A DNA stretch of 64,000 nt from Cyclobacteriaceae bacterium (GTDB lineage Bacteria; Bacteroidota; Bacteroidia; Cytophagales; Cyclobacteriaceae). Numbering within the stretch: position 1 is the first letter of the stretch; every line of letters begins with the position of its first letter. Below, piece after piece: positions 1 to 9,282 of the stretch. Made by a program: the position numbers and the translations under genes. The notes under the pieces are model-generated. The model was not told where the DNA came from and ran no database searches. It worked only from the letters and a program-made list of their open reading frames with translations. Location of the stretch: positions 124,001 to 188,000 of the forward strand of contig JAFIEV010000067.1 of NCBI GenBank assembly GCA_020832305.1, in the 5' to 3' direction.

Positions 1-528
1 TTCAGCTCATCAAATCAAATTAAGACCCGTATGCGAAACGTAGTAAGCCATTCTTTTACAAATGGAAGCGTATTTCTCATACTGGGTAGTCTTGTGATTG
101 GTATATTAACAAGTGATAAAGAAGCTATGGGTATTAAGCCTTTTACTACCGACATATTTAAAGGCTTTCTCGCCATTTTTCTGCTGGATATGGGCATTAG
201 CAGTGGAAAGAAACTGGCTGATTTTATTAAGGGCGGATGGTTTACCTTTTTATTTGCCATTTTCATTCCACTGATCAACGGATGTGCAACCGCCATATTA
301 AGTGGTTTGATAACTGATGATATAGGGAATCGCTTTATGTTTGCCATTCTGGCTGCCAGTGCATCTTATATCGCCGTACCTGCAGCTATGAAAATGGCCG
401 TTCCAAAGGCTAATCCAGGTATTTTTGTACCTATGGCCCTGGCTGTAACCTTTCCTTTTAATATTACCTTCGGCATGCCCATCTATTTAATGATCATCAA
501 TTCTTCTCTCGGGCGCTTATTTGGGTAA
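1..528 (+). CDS. Sodium-dependent bicarbonate transporter family permease (SbtA/DUF897-like), 5' truncated
   Basis: The frame is open from base 1, with no stop before the first Met at 31, so the gene starts outside the window and about the last 175 residues are seen. The protein is hydrophobic with about five membrane segments. The stretch around ASYIAVPAAMKMAVP, followed by a proline-rich VTFPFNITFGMP segment, is characteristic of the SbtA/DUF897 permeases, which import bicarbonate with sodium or act as related anion carriers. Family members are usually a little over 300 residues, so roughly half is missing. The substrate cannot be told from this half. No PII-like partner gene follows; the next gene encodes an outer-membrane barrel. 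Confidence 0.75.
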   Translation, partial: FSSSNQIKTRMRNVVSHSFTNGSVFLILGSLVIGILTSDKEAMGIKPFTTDIFKGFLAIFLLDMGISSGKKLADFIKGGWFTFLFAIFIPLINGCATAILSGLITDDIGNRFMFAILAASASYIAVPAAMKMAVPKANPGIFVPMALAVTFPFNITFGMPIYLMIINSSLGRLFG

Positions 529-601
529 GTATGTTTTTACATAAAACAAATCCCGGGTAAGAAATATAAATAATTGCAACAAGAGCACATTAAATTATGC
601 A

Positions 602-609
602 TAGATTTG
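602..609 (+). promoter_or_regulatory. Putative Bacteroidota -7 element for the Omp85-type gene
   Basis: TAGATTTG matches TAnnTTTG perfectly; no good TTTG lies at the right distance upstream. A transcript would begin near 615, after the possible ATG at 597, which favours the ATG at 660 as the true start. Confidence 0.4.
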
Positions 610-659
610 CAAACGGGAATTATAAGCTCCAATCTTACCCGAAATGCACACTGAAATAT

Positions 660-1808
660 ATGAAATTGCCGGCCATTGTAAAAGTTTTGATTTTATCAGC
701 ATTGTTTTTGCATAACTGGTCTGATTCTGTAAAGGCACAGAGTCTGGTGACCAGGTATTTCAATCAGATCTTCAATGATACCAGCGACATTGCCAGACCA
801 CAGTTTATCTTTTACCCTACTCTGGCCTATGCCCCTGAAACAAGCTGGGAAATTGGCTTTAGTTCTTTACTGGTTTATTTCGCAAAAGGAGATACCTCAA
901 ACCGACTGAGTGAAATCAATGGTTTTAGTTTTATCACCCTCGAAAATCAATATGGTATTTGGTTTGACCATGCCCTGTATTCAGATAAAGATAAATGGTT
1001 TTTTCTGGGAAGATTACGTTTACAAAGCTTTCCTTTATTTTATCATGGTACTGGTCCATCCACGCCTCCATCTTATCTCGCCCGGGTTGATGCAAACCAA
1101 ATTATTATTAAGGAAAGGGTATTGCGAAAACTTGCGCCAAATTTTTTCACAGGAATTGAAGCTGACTTTCATCGGCTAAGTCGTGTAGCATTTATAAGTC
1201 CCGACCAGAATGAAAACTTTCAAATGCCCCTGGGTTCAGAGGGTACAACCAATATCGGACTGGGAATGGGTATTGTATATGACAACCGTCATAATGTGCT
1301 CAATGTACGCGACGGAATTTTTTCAGAACTGGCCTTACTCAGATATTCAATGGCATGGGGCAGTAATCTGCAATTTACATCTGTTATTTCTGACAATCGA
1401 ATATTTAAACCTATCGGAAAAAATAATGTACTGGCGGCACAGGTACTTGGTCAGTTCAATATGGGTAATGTTCCATTTAACCAAATGGCTTTAATGGGTG
1501 GAGAAAGTCTGATGCGTGGGTACTATCTTGGCAGATACCGGGATAAAAACCAGTTGGCCGCACAGGCTGAATACCGGATGCTTCCTCTACCATTGGGTTT
1601 TAGCAAGCGTATCGGTGCCGCCGTCTTTGCCTCGGCAGGTACTGTTTTTGAAGATTTTAGTATGCTGCAAAAAGAACACATTAAATATGCGGGAGGGGCC
1701 GGACTTCGATTTTTACTTTTCCCTAAAAAAGATATTTACACCCGGCTCGACTTTGCTATGACAAAAGAAGGACATGGCTTTTACCTCTTTATAGGTGAAG
1801 CTTTCTGA
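660..1808 (+). CDS. BamA/TamA-type outer-membrane beta-barrel protein (Omp85 surface-antigen domain)
   Basis: 382 residues from the ATG at 660, chosen because it begins a signal peptide (MKLPAIVKVLILSALFL, cleavage near VKAQ). An in-frame ATG at 597 would put 21 hydrophilic residues in front of it. The rest is a beta-rich 16-strand-type barrel with alternating aromatic residues, and near residue 283 it has MRGYYLGRYRD, which corresponds to the conserved RGY/RGF substrate-loop motif of the Omp85 barrel. No POTRA domain precedes the barrel, so this is one of the short Bacteroidota barrel-only proteins rather than BamA itself. It probably sits in the outer membrane; its cargo is unknown. Confidence 0.75.
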   Translation: MKLPAIVKVLILSALFLHNWSDSVKAQSLVTRYFNQIFNDTSDIARPQFIFYPTLAYAPETSWEIGFSSLLVYFAKGDTSNRLSEINGFSFITLENQYGIWFDHALYSDKDKWFFLGRLRLQSFPLFYHGTGPSTPPSYLARVDANQIIIKERVLRKLAPNFFTGIEADFHRLSRVAFISPDQNENFQMPLGSEGTTNIGLGMGIVYDNRHNVLNVRDGIFSELALLRYSMAWGSNLQFTSVISDNRIFKPIGKNNVLAAQVLGQFNMGNVPFNQMALMGGESLMRGYYLGRYRDKNQLAAQAEYRMLPLPLGFSKRIGAAVFASAGTVFEDFSMLQKEHIKYAGGAGLRFLLFPKKDIYTRLDFAMTKEGHGFYLFIGEAF

Positions 1809-1825
1809 CGATAATTCTTTTCGCC

Positions 1826-1841
1826 TTCAGCCGAGGCTGAA
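1826..1841. other. Short perfect hairpin after the barrel gene
   Basis: TTCAGCC-GA-GGCTGAA is a 7-bp perfect inverted repeat, 17 bases past the stop codon at 1808. No T-run follows on either strand, so it may protect the mRNA 3' end or be a dispersed repeat rather than an intrinsic terminator. Confidence 0.35.
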
Positions 1842-1987
1842 AAACTGATATCTTACTGAAAAATTAAAAATTAGGGGGGGTAATTATAGCTGATAGTTTA
1901 ATGCTGACGCAGATGACATTCTGGTGGTTTAGCAAACGGCAAGTCCTTCTTCATGCAAAACAGAATCAGCTGAATACATTCATACTG

Positions 1988-2019
1988 TTTGCCATTCTGT
2001 GACATTAGTTATATTTTTC
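1988..2019 (+). promoter_or_regulatory. Putative sigma-A type promoter of the DoxX gene
   Basis: TTTG at 1988-1991, a 20-base spacer, then TATTTTTC at 2012-2019 (7 of 8 matches to TAnnTTTG). The predicted start near 2026 lies past the upstream in-frame Met codon at 1989 and supports translation from 2046. Confidence 0.6.
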
Positions 2020-2045
2020 GTCCCTCAATAAAATATGAATTCGTT

Positions 2046-2471
2046 ATGTTACAAAAATTAACCGGCCACAATGGCAGTAAAACCACCATTCTTATAAGAT
2101 TAATGGTAGGTGCTGTTTTTCTTTCTGAGGGCATTCAAAAATTTCTGTTTCCGGAAATACGAGGGACCGGCAGATTTATAAAAATTGGCATTCCGGCTCC
2201 GGAATTTTTTGGTCCTTTTGTCGGGACTTTCGAGATCCTTTCCGGAATACTCATTTTATTGGGATTATTTACCAGGCTGGCTGCTATTCCAACACTTATT
2301 ATTATGCTTGTAGCTATTGTGTCTACCAAAACAGTGGTTTTAGCCGAACAGGGTTTCTGGGAAATGATGCATGGCAGCCGTACCGATTGGGCGATGCTGC
2401 TGGGAAGCATATTTCTGATAATTAAAGGAAGTGGCGCCTGGTCTATGGATAATTTGCTTGACAAGAAATAA
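2046..2471 (+). CDS. DoxX family membrane protein
   Basis: 141 residues from the ATG at 2046. The layout is that of DoxX/SURF4-like proteins: a first helix with LIRLMVGAVFLSEGIQKF, then a short loop with FIKIGIP, a helix at about 70-90 (GTFEILSGILILLGLF), and two more helices ending near the C-terminus. DoxX proteins are small four-helix inner-membrane proteins; some are linked to quinone or thiosulfate oxidation or to redox stress, but the function is unknown for most. The start was chosen from the promoter position; the longer frame from 1989 adds 19 residues that do not look like the family. It stands alone, convergent with the next gene. Confidence 0.8.
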   Translation: MLQKLTGHNGSKTTILIRLMVGAVFLSEGIQKFLFPEIRGTGRFIKIGIPAPEFFGPFVGTFEILSGILILLGLFTRLAAIPTLIIMLVAIVSTKTVVLAEQGFWEMMHGSRTDWAMLLGSIFLIIKGSGAWSMDNLLDKK

Positions 2472-2504
2472 ATTCTTTGAGCCCAATTAGTTTTTAAACC
2501 ATCA

Positions 2505-3278
2505 TCATGGAGCTTCAGACAGTTGAATTTCCGGATAATTTGCAGGTGGCCTGTTATCAAAAGGCTCAGAAGATGATGATGGAACCGGCGCATTTGCAAA
2601 CAACATCAGGTTAAGATCGCGTACATCAGAAACCCTCAAAATTCTAACCCGCACACTGGGAAGTGATGATGTTGATCCATCGGTTCTTTCTCTCACTTCC
2701 AATACTTCAAAAGCAACCATTCCTAAATTTGCTCCCTTTAAATTACCGTTTAAGGGGCTATAATTTATACTAATATCACTATCATAAACAATTGCTAATA
2801 CAGTTTGGCCTATCAACATGCTCAAACCGGTTGCTCTCAAGGGAGTGACATTTGGGATTTTATCCAATAAAACTTCGCGATCATCATCTGGCACAGGTGA
2901 TCCAAGTCCCGGACCAGGAGCAAGAAAATTCTGAGAACCATTATTGGTCGGACCTGTGTTAATCCATGATGATGGTATGGTCTTTAGTGCAAACCAACCT
3001 TCATCGCCTACCTGGCCGGTATAAAGATTTATGTTTTTCCCAACATTTTGCGAAAAATATCTTAAGGTTTGGCGCTGACCAATGTCTGCAATCTGATCAT
3101 TAACATCCACATCTGAAAAATTGTTAGGTTCATTGCCGTTGTCAATACTATCTTCATCAATTACCAACAATACCGCACTTGTGGTGCCGGGTGTGATCGA
3201 ATCAGAATTTTCCTCGCATGCATTCATTACGAACATCGATAACACTATAAAAAGTAATCGTATTTTTTTGGTCTTCAT
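2505..3278 (-). CDS. Hypothetical lipoprotein
   Basis: 257 residues. The N-terminus is a lipoprotein signal (KTKK, hydrophobic core, lipobox VMNAC with Cys21), so the mature protein is probably lipid-anchored in the envelope. After the Cys comes a low-complexity Asp/Asn/Ser-rich stretch of about 40 residues. A folded beta-rich region of about 180 residues ends in a Pro/Ser-rich tail. I do not recognise a family. It has no partner in an operon: it is convergent with the DoxX gene and divergent from the pabB region. Confidence 0.65.
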   Translation of the reverse strand: MKTKKIRLLFIVLSMFVMNACEENSDSITPGTTSAVLLVIDEDSIDNGNEPNNFSDVDVNDQIADIGQRQTLRYFSQNVGKNINLYTGQVGDEGWFALKTIPSSWINTGPTNNGSQNFLAPGPGLGSPVPDDDREVLLDKIPNVTPLRATGLSMLIGQTVLAIVYDSDISINYSPLNGNLKGANLGMVAFEVLEVRERTDGSTSSLPSVRVRILRVSDVRDLNLMLFANAPVPSSSSEPFDNRPPANYPEIQLSEAP

Positions 3279-3447
3279 GTATTTTATATGTCTTTAAAAA
3301 GCATATCAGTAATATTATCCGGCCATTTTTCTGCTGTTGTCATCTCTATTGTATCAAAAAGCCAAATTAAAAACGATGGTCAGATTAAATTTGTTTTATA
3401 TAACCACAGAATACTCCTGGGCCTGATAAAGGCAGATCAAAAATATG

Positions 3448-3455
3448 TAGTTTTG
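3448..3455 (+). promoter_or_regulatory. Putative -7 element for pabB
   Basis: TAGTTTTG matches TAnnTTTG perfectly, 38 bases before the pabB start codon. No clear TTTG lies 17-23 bases upstream. It falls inside a 65-codon open frame (3288-3485) that is otherwise unlike any protein, which argues against that frame being a gene. Confidence 0.45.
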
Positions 3456-3493
3456 CCCGAGAAGAATCAATTGTTACATGTATAAAAAGCTTT

Positions 3494-4789
3494 ATGAATG
3501 AGGTAAGAAAAGTTTGGGCTCCGGCAATTGATGATATTCCGGCATTTTTGCAAAAAGCATTTAAATGGGCATCGAATAAAAATTACTGTCACTATTTTTC
3601 TCCTTCGCAAATTGATTACCCTTTTGGCACTTTTCCCGAATGTCTGGCTGTCGGTTCAATAGAAAGTATTGTAGCAAATGCAGAGGATAGTACCGCCTTG
3701 CATAAATTGCAAACAGCCCTTGAAAAACAACCTGACTGGTGGTTTGGATTTTTTTCTTTTGAATTGAAAAACGGACTGCATAAACTCCATACTTCATCCA
3801 AGGCCAGCGTACAGGTACCTGGTTTGCATTTTTACAGGCCAGAAACACTTATTTTTCATGCCAGGGGAAAAGTAATCATTGAAAGCGCCGAAGATCCAGA
3901 AGCTGTATACCGGCAAATTATCAGGCAAAACAACGAATTTCAGCCCCCTGTAAAGGATCCGGGAACCATTAGCTGCAGTGCTTCAGAGCCAGATTATATA
4001 CAAACTGTAGAACATCTGCGAAAACTGATTTATCAGGGAGATTTTTATGAAATCAATTACTGTATTGAACATCTGCGACATAATATTTCCATTGATCCGC
4101 CTTCCTTATTTGAATGGATGAAAAAGCAATATGCCGCGCCTTTTTCTGTTTATCAAAAAACCGGTCACCTCCATCTTTTATCGGCTTCTCCAGAGCGATT
4201 TTTAAAAAAAACAGGTAATCAGCTTATTTCCCAGCCAATTAAAGGGACAGCTCCCCGAGGCCAAAACCCTGAGGAAGACCAGGCTTTGGCAGAAGCGCTT
4301 AAAAACAGTGAAAAAGAAAGGGCAGAGAATCTCATGATCACCGATCTTGTACGAAATGACCTGGCAAGATCTGCATTACCGGGAACAGTAAGGGTGCCTG
4401 AGCTCTTTGGCATTTATACCTTCCCTGGAGTACATCAAATGATTTCAACAGTTGTAGCAGAAATCCCTGACCATACTCCCCTAACTCACCCCATAGGCAA
4501 TGCATTTCCAATGGGTAGCATGACCGGGGCTCCCAAGATAAGGGTGTTGCAGGAAATCGATAAAATCGAAAAGAGCCAAAGAGGACTGTACTCCGGGGCT
4601 GTAGGTTACTTCAGCCCCACAGGAGACTTTGATTTCAACGTGGTAATCAGAAGTATGATATACGATGAAAAACAACAGCTGCTTAGCTACCATAGCGGAA
4701 GTGCCATAACTTACGATGCCGATGCCGATGCTGAATATAAAGAATGTATGTTAAAAGCTGCGGCCTTTTATCAACTTCACAAAATATAA
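3494..4789 (+). CDS. pabB: Aminodeoxychorismate synthase component I (PabB)
   Basis: 431 residues, a chorismate-utilising enzyme. PabB converts chorismate to 4-amino-4-deoxychorismate for folate synthesis, with ammonia from a PabA glutaminase. The C-terminal chorismate-binding domain (about 165-428) carries PIKGTAPRG with Lys250, the lysine that marks PabB against the PIAGT of anthranilate synthase. It also has the conserved ENLMITDLVRNDL, GSMTGAPK and a C-terminal SGSAITYDADADAEY stretch. The N-terminal part (1-160) is short and divergent, as in many PabB. No glutaminase gene is adjacent. Anthranilate or isochorismate synthase activity is less likely because of the lysine. Confidence 0.85.
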   Translation: MNEVRKVWAPAIDDIPAFLQKAFKWASNKNYCHYFSPSQIDYPFGTFPECLAVGSIESIVANAEDSTALHKLQTALEKQPDWWFGFFSFELKNGLHKLHTSSKASVQVPGLHFYRPETLIFHARGKVIIESAEDPEAVYRQIIRQNNEFQPPVKDPGTISCSASEPDYIQTVEHLRKLIYQGDFYEINYCIEHLRHNISIDPPSLFEWMKKQYAAPFSVYQKTGHLHLLSASPERFLKKTGNQLISQPIKGTAPRGQNPEEDQALAEALKNSEKERAENLMITDLVRNDLARSALPGTVRVPELFGIYTFPGVHQMISTVVAEIPDHTPLTHPIGNAFPMGSMTGAPKIRVLQEIDKIEKSQRGLYSGAVGYFSPTGDFDFNVVIRSMIYDEKQQLLSYHSGSAITYDADADAEYKECMLKAAAFYQLHKI

Positions 4790-4799
4790 GCAGTTACAT

Positions 4800-5612
4800 T
4801 TAATACAAAGCCATGCTAAACCTGCGTCTGTATTTTCTGGAAAGTTCATGCTGCTCTCCCAAATAGTGAAATATAGCCACACATGTTTCACGGGCGGCTC
4901 CCTCCATATATTCTTTTTGAATGCCTATTACTTCGATAAATTTCTCAAGTGCCAAATCGAAATTCATTTTTGCCAGTGCATCCAGTCCTGCTGAAAATAA
5001 CGGCTTAACCGGTGATTCTTGCAGGCTTTCCTGACTTTCTGCCAGCTTCAGAAACTTCATCAGGCTTTGAAGGCTTTCTGCCTGCAGCAATAGGGCCGGC
5101 TCTTTTAAGACAATTACTAACAGCTCTTCAGCTTCTTCCGTCGACTTAAAAGCCATGATTTTAGCGAGTTCATACGCGACCTCTGGTTGGTTTGCATCTT
5201 TTTGCAACATAGCAATAAGTTGCCTGGCAGCTTCATCAGTTTTACCATCCACGATAAGTTGGCGTATGCTTTCGAGTACATCACCTGAATCTTCAGGCAA
5301 ATGTAGTTGGAGCCATTGTTTGATTTGTGCTTCAGGCAATGCGCCTGAAAATTCATCAATTACCTTACCATCTTTAACCATCTTTACAGCCGGAATCCCC
5401 CGGATACCAAACTGCGAAGAAATCTGCTGCTGCTCATCCACGTTAATTTTTACCAGATCCCATTTACCCCGGGCACCTGAAGCCAGCTTTTCTATCACAG
5501 GTCCCAACACTTTACAGGGTCCGCACCAGGGCGCCCAGAAATCCACTACTACCGGTACTTCAAATGACCGGTCAATAACCTGTTTTTTAAAATCTTTCAG
5601 TTCGTAAGCCAT
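4800..5612 (-). CDS. Thioredoxin domain protein with C-terminal TPR region (CnoX/YbbN type)
   Basis: 270 residues from the ATG at 5612. Residues 1-110 are a thioredoxin fold with active site WCGPC (Cys30, Cys33) and the cis-Pro in RGIPAV; residues 115-270 are helical, TPR-like. The domain order is that of CnoX/YbbN, a holdase co-chaperone that passes clients to GroEL and DnaK. Enterobacterial YbbN has lost the CxxC, while this one keeps both cysteines, so oxidoreductase activity is plausible. A frame extension to 5696 would start at TTG inside the -33 box of the promoter and is rejected. The gene is convergent with pabB, 10 bases apart. Confidence 0.8.
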   Translation of the reverse strand: MAYELKDFKKQVIDRSFEVPVVVDFWAPWCGPCKVLGPVIEKLASGARGKWDLVKINVDEQQQISSQFGIRGIPAVKMVKDGKVIDEFSGALPEAQIKQWLQLHLPEDSGDVLESIRQLIVDGKTDEAARQLIAMLQKDANQPEVAYELAKIMAFKSTEEAEELLVIVLKEPALLLQAESLQSLMKFLKLAESQESLQESPVKPLFSAGLDALAKMNFDLALEKFIEVIGIQKEYMEGAARETCVAIFHYLGEQHELSRKYRRRFSMALY

Positions 5613-5665
5613 ATTCCTTAAAAAAGCTAAATTATCTTTGCACAGTTTGTGTTCCAAAAAGACAG

Positions 5666-5697
5666 CAAATATATCATTTGGTCGCAGGCTTGTCAAA
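5666..5697 (-). promoter_or_regulatory. Sigma-A type promoter of the thioredoxin-TPR gene
   Basis: On the minus strand: TTTG (5697-5694), a 20-base spacer, TATATTTG (5673-5666). Both boxes are perfect. The predicted start near 5659 leaves a leader of about 47 bases. Confidence 0.75.
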
Positions 5698-5905
5698 AAG
5701 CTTTTACACTTTTATTAATCAGTTACAGATAAGGCATACTGGTAAATAAAAACATTCACAAAAACACAATTGTAACCGCAGGTTTAAAAAAACAGAAATC
5801 ACAAAATCTTTTTATGTTATTTGACCATTGCATCAGAAAAAATTTTTGTACTTCAGAACATCATAGATGTTTAAATTGAAAAATGTGCGTTTGTGTAAAA
5901 AAATT

Positions 5906-5935
5906 ATTGACATAAGAACTATACTTCTATTTTTA
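5906..5935 (+). promoter_or_regulatory. Putative promoter of the DUF5686 gene
   Basis: ATTG at 5906-5909, an 18-base spacer, TATTTTTA at 5928-5935 (7 of 8 to TAnnTTTG), 30 bases before the start codon. It shares the 353-base divergent intergenic region with the thioredoxin-TPR promoter; nothing else was seen there apart from A/T-rich DNA. Confidence 0.4.
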
Positions 5936-5965
5936 AACTGATATATCAAATTTCCACTTAGGTTT

Positions 5966-8401
5966 ATGCGCAGTATAGTTACAGTTTTATTACTCATTAT
6001 CTCGGCCTTTATTTCTACTGTAATTAATAATAGTTTAATCGCGCAAAGCCGTGAATTGAAAGGTTTGATTCTCGATGAAAAAACTTCTGATCCAATTGCT
6101 TTTGCGGCCATTCAGGTAATAGACACATTTTATGGCAGCATCAGTGATGTAGATGGAAGGTTTCGCATAATAATCCCCGATAATACCGAAGGTTTGCAGC
6201 TGGCCTTTAGTTGTATGGGCTATCAAAAGAGGGAAATGAGTCTGGAGCACGTAATGAATAACCCGGTGATACAACTACAGCCGACAACATTTGTATTAAA
6301 AGAAGTAGTGGTAGAAGCGGGTGAAAATCCGGCCCATCGCATCATCAGAAAGGCCATTTCCCATAAAAAAGACAATGACCCCTTAGAAATAGAAAGCGTA
6401 GTATTCAACTGTTATAATAAAACCACCTGTTCGCTTCTGGGCCTGGATGAATTCCGGCCCGATGATATTCAAAAAGATGTTCTCAAGGGAGGACATATTT
6501 TTATGATGGAAAGTTATACCCAGGTAAGCCGTAAAAAACCCGGCTTATACAAGGAGAAAATTCTGGAAAGCCAGATTACCGGTCTGGATAAACCTGAATT
6601 TGCCATGCTGGCGAGCACATTTCAACCCTTCTCTTTCTATTCAGACATAGTGACTTTATTCGATCTTTCCTATATAAATCCCATCCATCGAAACAGTCTG
6701 CAGTTTTATAATTTTCATCTTGAAGATTCTGTGATCCATCAAAATGACACTACCTTTATTCTATCATTTGATGGTAAAAAAAACCATATTGGTAAAACCC
6801 TCAAAGGCTTTATTTCCATTAACACAGACCGTTTTGCCATTGAAAGCATTGAGGCCTCACCGGCTGATGACGACTTGAAGATCGATTTCAGGATACAACA
6901 ATTATATCAAAGAATAGAAGACCGCTGGTTCCCTGTTCAACTGTATACCCGATATTATTTTAAAGACAATACCATAGAAAACCGACCGCTGGTATTAAAA
7001 AATCAGAGTTACTTTAAAAATATAGACCTTGGAGTACCTCTACGTAGGAGTGATTTTAATAAACCCGTAAGTGTTTGGTTTGAGCGTGCGGCAGAAGCAG
7101 ATTGGGAGCATTGGCGGGGTGATACATTATCATACCGTGAGTTAAAGACCTATGAAAATTTTGACACCCTTGATCTTCGCACCAAAAGAAGCCTCAACCT
7201 TGTGGCCCGTACCGGTATGCACATCACGCAGGGGCGGGTGCCTTTTGGGCCCGTTTCGTTAATTCCCCGCCATTTGATCAGATACAATGCTTATGAAAAG
7301 TTAAGGCTGGGACTGGGTCTCCGCAGTAATGAACGCATATCCGAGCATGTGCAGGCAGGCTTATACGGCGCTTATGGATTTGGCGACCGGGCTTTAAAAT
7401 ATGGTGCCATGTTGCATATTAAACCGGTTAAAAATTCTTACTCAGAGTTTGTCTTCAGTTATTCTCAGGATTTAAAAGAACCTGGCAGCATAGAATATCT
7501 CGTGCCAGATGGAATGTTGATAAATCCCAACAAAAATGTATTTCGTGAGATCATCAATATGCGAATGGACAGTGTACAGCGATTTGCTGCTGAATACAAA
7601 TTTGCGCCCTTCAGAGGTCTTTCGCTGGCTCTTTTTGGCCGGCGTGAACATTACCGGCCCACATATGATTATCATTATACAGCATCTCAGGAATCAATAT
7701 TCAAGGATTTTATTCACAGCGAAGCCGGTTTTATTTTGAGGCTTTCTCCCAGGGAAAGAGCTGTTCAAATAGGTCCACACAGGGTGGTGGCTGAAAATGG
7801 CAATCCCTTGGTGCAGGTATTGTATTCAAAAGCACTAAGCGGGATAATGCAGGGTGAAACCAGTTTTCATAAACTGGCTATGCAATACAGACAAGTGTGG
7901 CGTCATGCCGGCAGCCGTCAAACCCATTTAATTATCAATACCGGTATTATAGATGGTGATGTTATTCCCTATCCCTTCCTCTTTAACGGATATGGCATGA
8001 AAACCGAAGACCTTCGTTTTTCTTTTTATGCCCCGGGATATTTTCAAACCATGGGATTGTTTGAATTCCTGTCAGACCGATATCTGCAAATGTCTTTTGA
8101 ACACAATCTTGGCATAATATTCTCTGGTTTCAATGGAGCGGTAAGGCCAGAATTGGTGGTAGTTCAAAATACAGCCTATGGCAGTTTAAGGGAACCAGAA
8201 AGGCATCAAGGGATCGTATTTCAAAGCATGGAAAATGGACTGCATGAAAGTGGAGTTATATTAAAGAACTTACTTCGAGCCGACTCCAAACAATATTGGA
8301 TGGGTATCAATGCTGGTATTTTTCATCGGTATGGTTATTACAGTCACAGTCGAAAGGCCATGAACCTGCAATTTACCTTTAATACCCAAATTTCATTTTA
8401 G
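5966..8401 (+). CDS. DUF5686 / carboxypeptidase-like regulatory domain outer-membrane protein
   Basis: 811 residues with a signal peptide (about 1-26). Residues about 30-110 form a carboxypeptidase-D regulatory-like beta-sandwich (GLILDEKTSDPIAFAAI, SDVDGRF, LAFSCMGY), the N-terminal domain typical of Bacteroidota outer-membrane proteins. It is followed by the DUF5686 region, starting around VVVEAGENPAHRIIRKAI, and then a long C-terminal part with alternating aromatics and short turns that looks like a beta barrel ending in F (QISF). The family is found in Bacteroidota and has no assigned biochemical role; outer-membrane location is inferred from the barrel. The stop codon overlaps that of the convergent rluA-type gene by 4 bases. 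Confidence 0.8.
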   Translation: MRSIVTVLLLIISAFISTVINNSLIAQSRELKGLILDEKTSDPIAFAAIQVIDTFYGSISDVDGRFRIIIPDNTEGLQLAFSCMGYQKREMSLEHVMNNPVIQLQPTTFVLKEVVVEAGENPAHRIIRKAISHKKDNDPLEIESVVFNCYNKTTCSLLGLDEFRPDDIQKDVLKGGHIFMMESYTQVSRKKPGLYKEKILESQITGLDKPEFAMLASTFQPFSFYSDIVTLFDLSYINPIHRNSLQFYNFHLEDSVIHQNDTTFILSFDGKKNHIGKTLKGFISINTDRFAIESIEASPADDDLKIDFRIQQLYQRIEDRWFPVQLYTRYYFKDNTIENRPLVLKNQSYFKNIDLGVPLRRSDFNKPVSVWFERAAEADWEHWRGDTLSYRELKTYENFDTLDLRTKRSLNLVARTGMHITQGRVPFGPVSLIPRHLIRYNAYEKLRLGLGLRSNERISEHVQAGLYGAYGFGDRALKYGAMLHIKPVKNSYSEFVFSYSQDLKEPGSIEYLVPDGMLINPNKNVFREIINMRMDSVQRFAAEYKFAPFRGLSLALFGRREHYRPTYDYHYTASQESIFKDFIHSEAGFILRLSPRERAVQIGPHRVVAENGNPLVQVLYSKALSGIMQGETSFHKLAMQYRQVWRHAGSRQTHLIINTGIIDGDVIPYPFLFNGYGMKTEDLRFSFYAPGYFQTMGLFEFLSDRYLQMSFEHNLGIIFSGFNGAVRPELVVVQNTAYGSLREPERHQGIVFQSMENGLHESGVILKNLLRADSKQYWMGINAGIFHRYGYYSHSRKAMNLQFTFNTQISF

Positions 8402-9111
8402 GTTGAAAATTTCTCCATTTGTTTAAGCATTACTTCAATATCTTTGGGATAGGGTGCCGATACCTGGTGCCATTCATTTTTCATATCAAAAAAGCCCAGC
8501 GACCTGGCATGCAGGGCCACACGCGACATTATGGGTCGCTCCTCTTCAAATTTACCGCTCTTGTACTTTTTTTTATATTCCGATAGATAAAAAGGTCTGC
8601 CGCCGTAAGTATCATCACCGGTAATAGGGGCACCCAGGCTGCTCAAATGCACCCTGATCTGATGCAGACGGCCTGTAACCGGCTTACATTCTACAAGGGT
8701 ATGCTTTTTAAACAGTTTAAGGGTATTGAAAATAGTAAGCGCTTCTTTTCCTTTTATCCTGTCTAGCCGTGCAATTCCTGTATTTAATACATGAATACTT
8801 TTATTTACACTCACATTTTTGTAGCTGAATAATCCATCGACTACAGCATGATAAATTTTTTCAACCTTTCGGTGTTCAAATTGCATAGACATGTGTCTGT
8901 AGGCTTCAGCATTTTTGGCAAATGCCAGCGCACCGGAGGTTTCTTTGTCAAGTCTATGACAAACTTGTACATTTTCATATTGATTCCTTACCAGTTGAAG
9001 AAGGTGCGTTTCAGAAGACCTGTCAAACAAGGTTGAAAGGAATTCCGGCTTGTTTACAATCACAAAATCCTCATCTTCAAAAAGTAGGTGTCTGGAAAGA
9101 TCAAATCTCAT
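8398..9111 (-). CDS. RluA family RNA pseudouridine synthase
   Basis: 237 residues, close to the compact RluA class without an S4 domain. The catalytic motif HRLDKETSG includes Asp55, the nucleophile of uridine isomerisation; RLHQIRVHLSSLGAPITGD further on is the second conserved signature. It modifies uridines in rRNA or tRNA, but the specific site cannot be predicted at this level of similarity. The frame begins at an ATG at 9111 just before the FEDEDFVIVNKP motif typical of the family start. It is convergent with, and overlaps by 4 bases, the DUF5686 gene. Confidence 0.9.
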   Translation of the reverse strand: MRFDLSRHLLFEDEDFVIVNKPEFLSTLFDRSSETHLLQLVRNQYENVQVCHRLDKETSGALAFAKNAEAYRHMSMQFEHRKVEKIYHAVVDGLFSYKNVSVNKSIHVLNTGIARLDRIKGKEALTIFNTLKLFKKHTLVECKPVTGRLHQIRVHLSSLGAPITGDDTYGGRPFYLSEYKKKYKSGKFEEERPIMSRVALHARSLGFFDMKNEWHQVSAPYPKDIEVMLKQMEKFST

Positions 9112-9282
9112 TTCTTGGAAAATTAATACTTTAAATTTCTATATTTACAATGTTGATACTTAATACTTTAAACATCAAAAAAAAATTGAGGTTTTCTTAC
9201 ATATAAAAGATATTGCTCATATATTGGCCGTCTGATAATTAAAATTAATGCAATTTTACATCGGATTTAAATTTTATCAACT

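Noticed and set aside
3288-3485. 65-codon plus-strand open frame before pabB
   Set aside because: Composition is not protein-like, no family, and a perfect promoter -7 box for pabB lies inside it.
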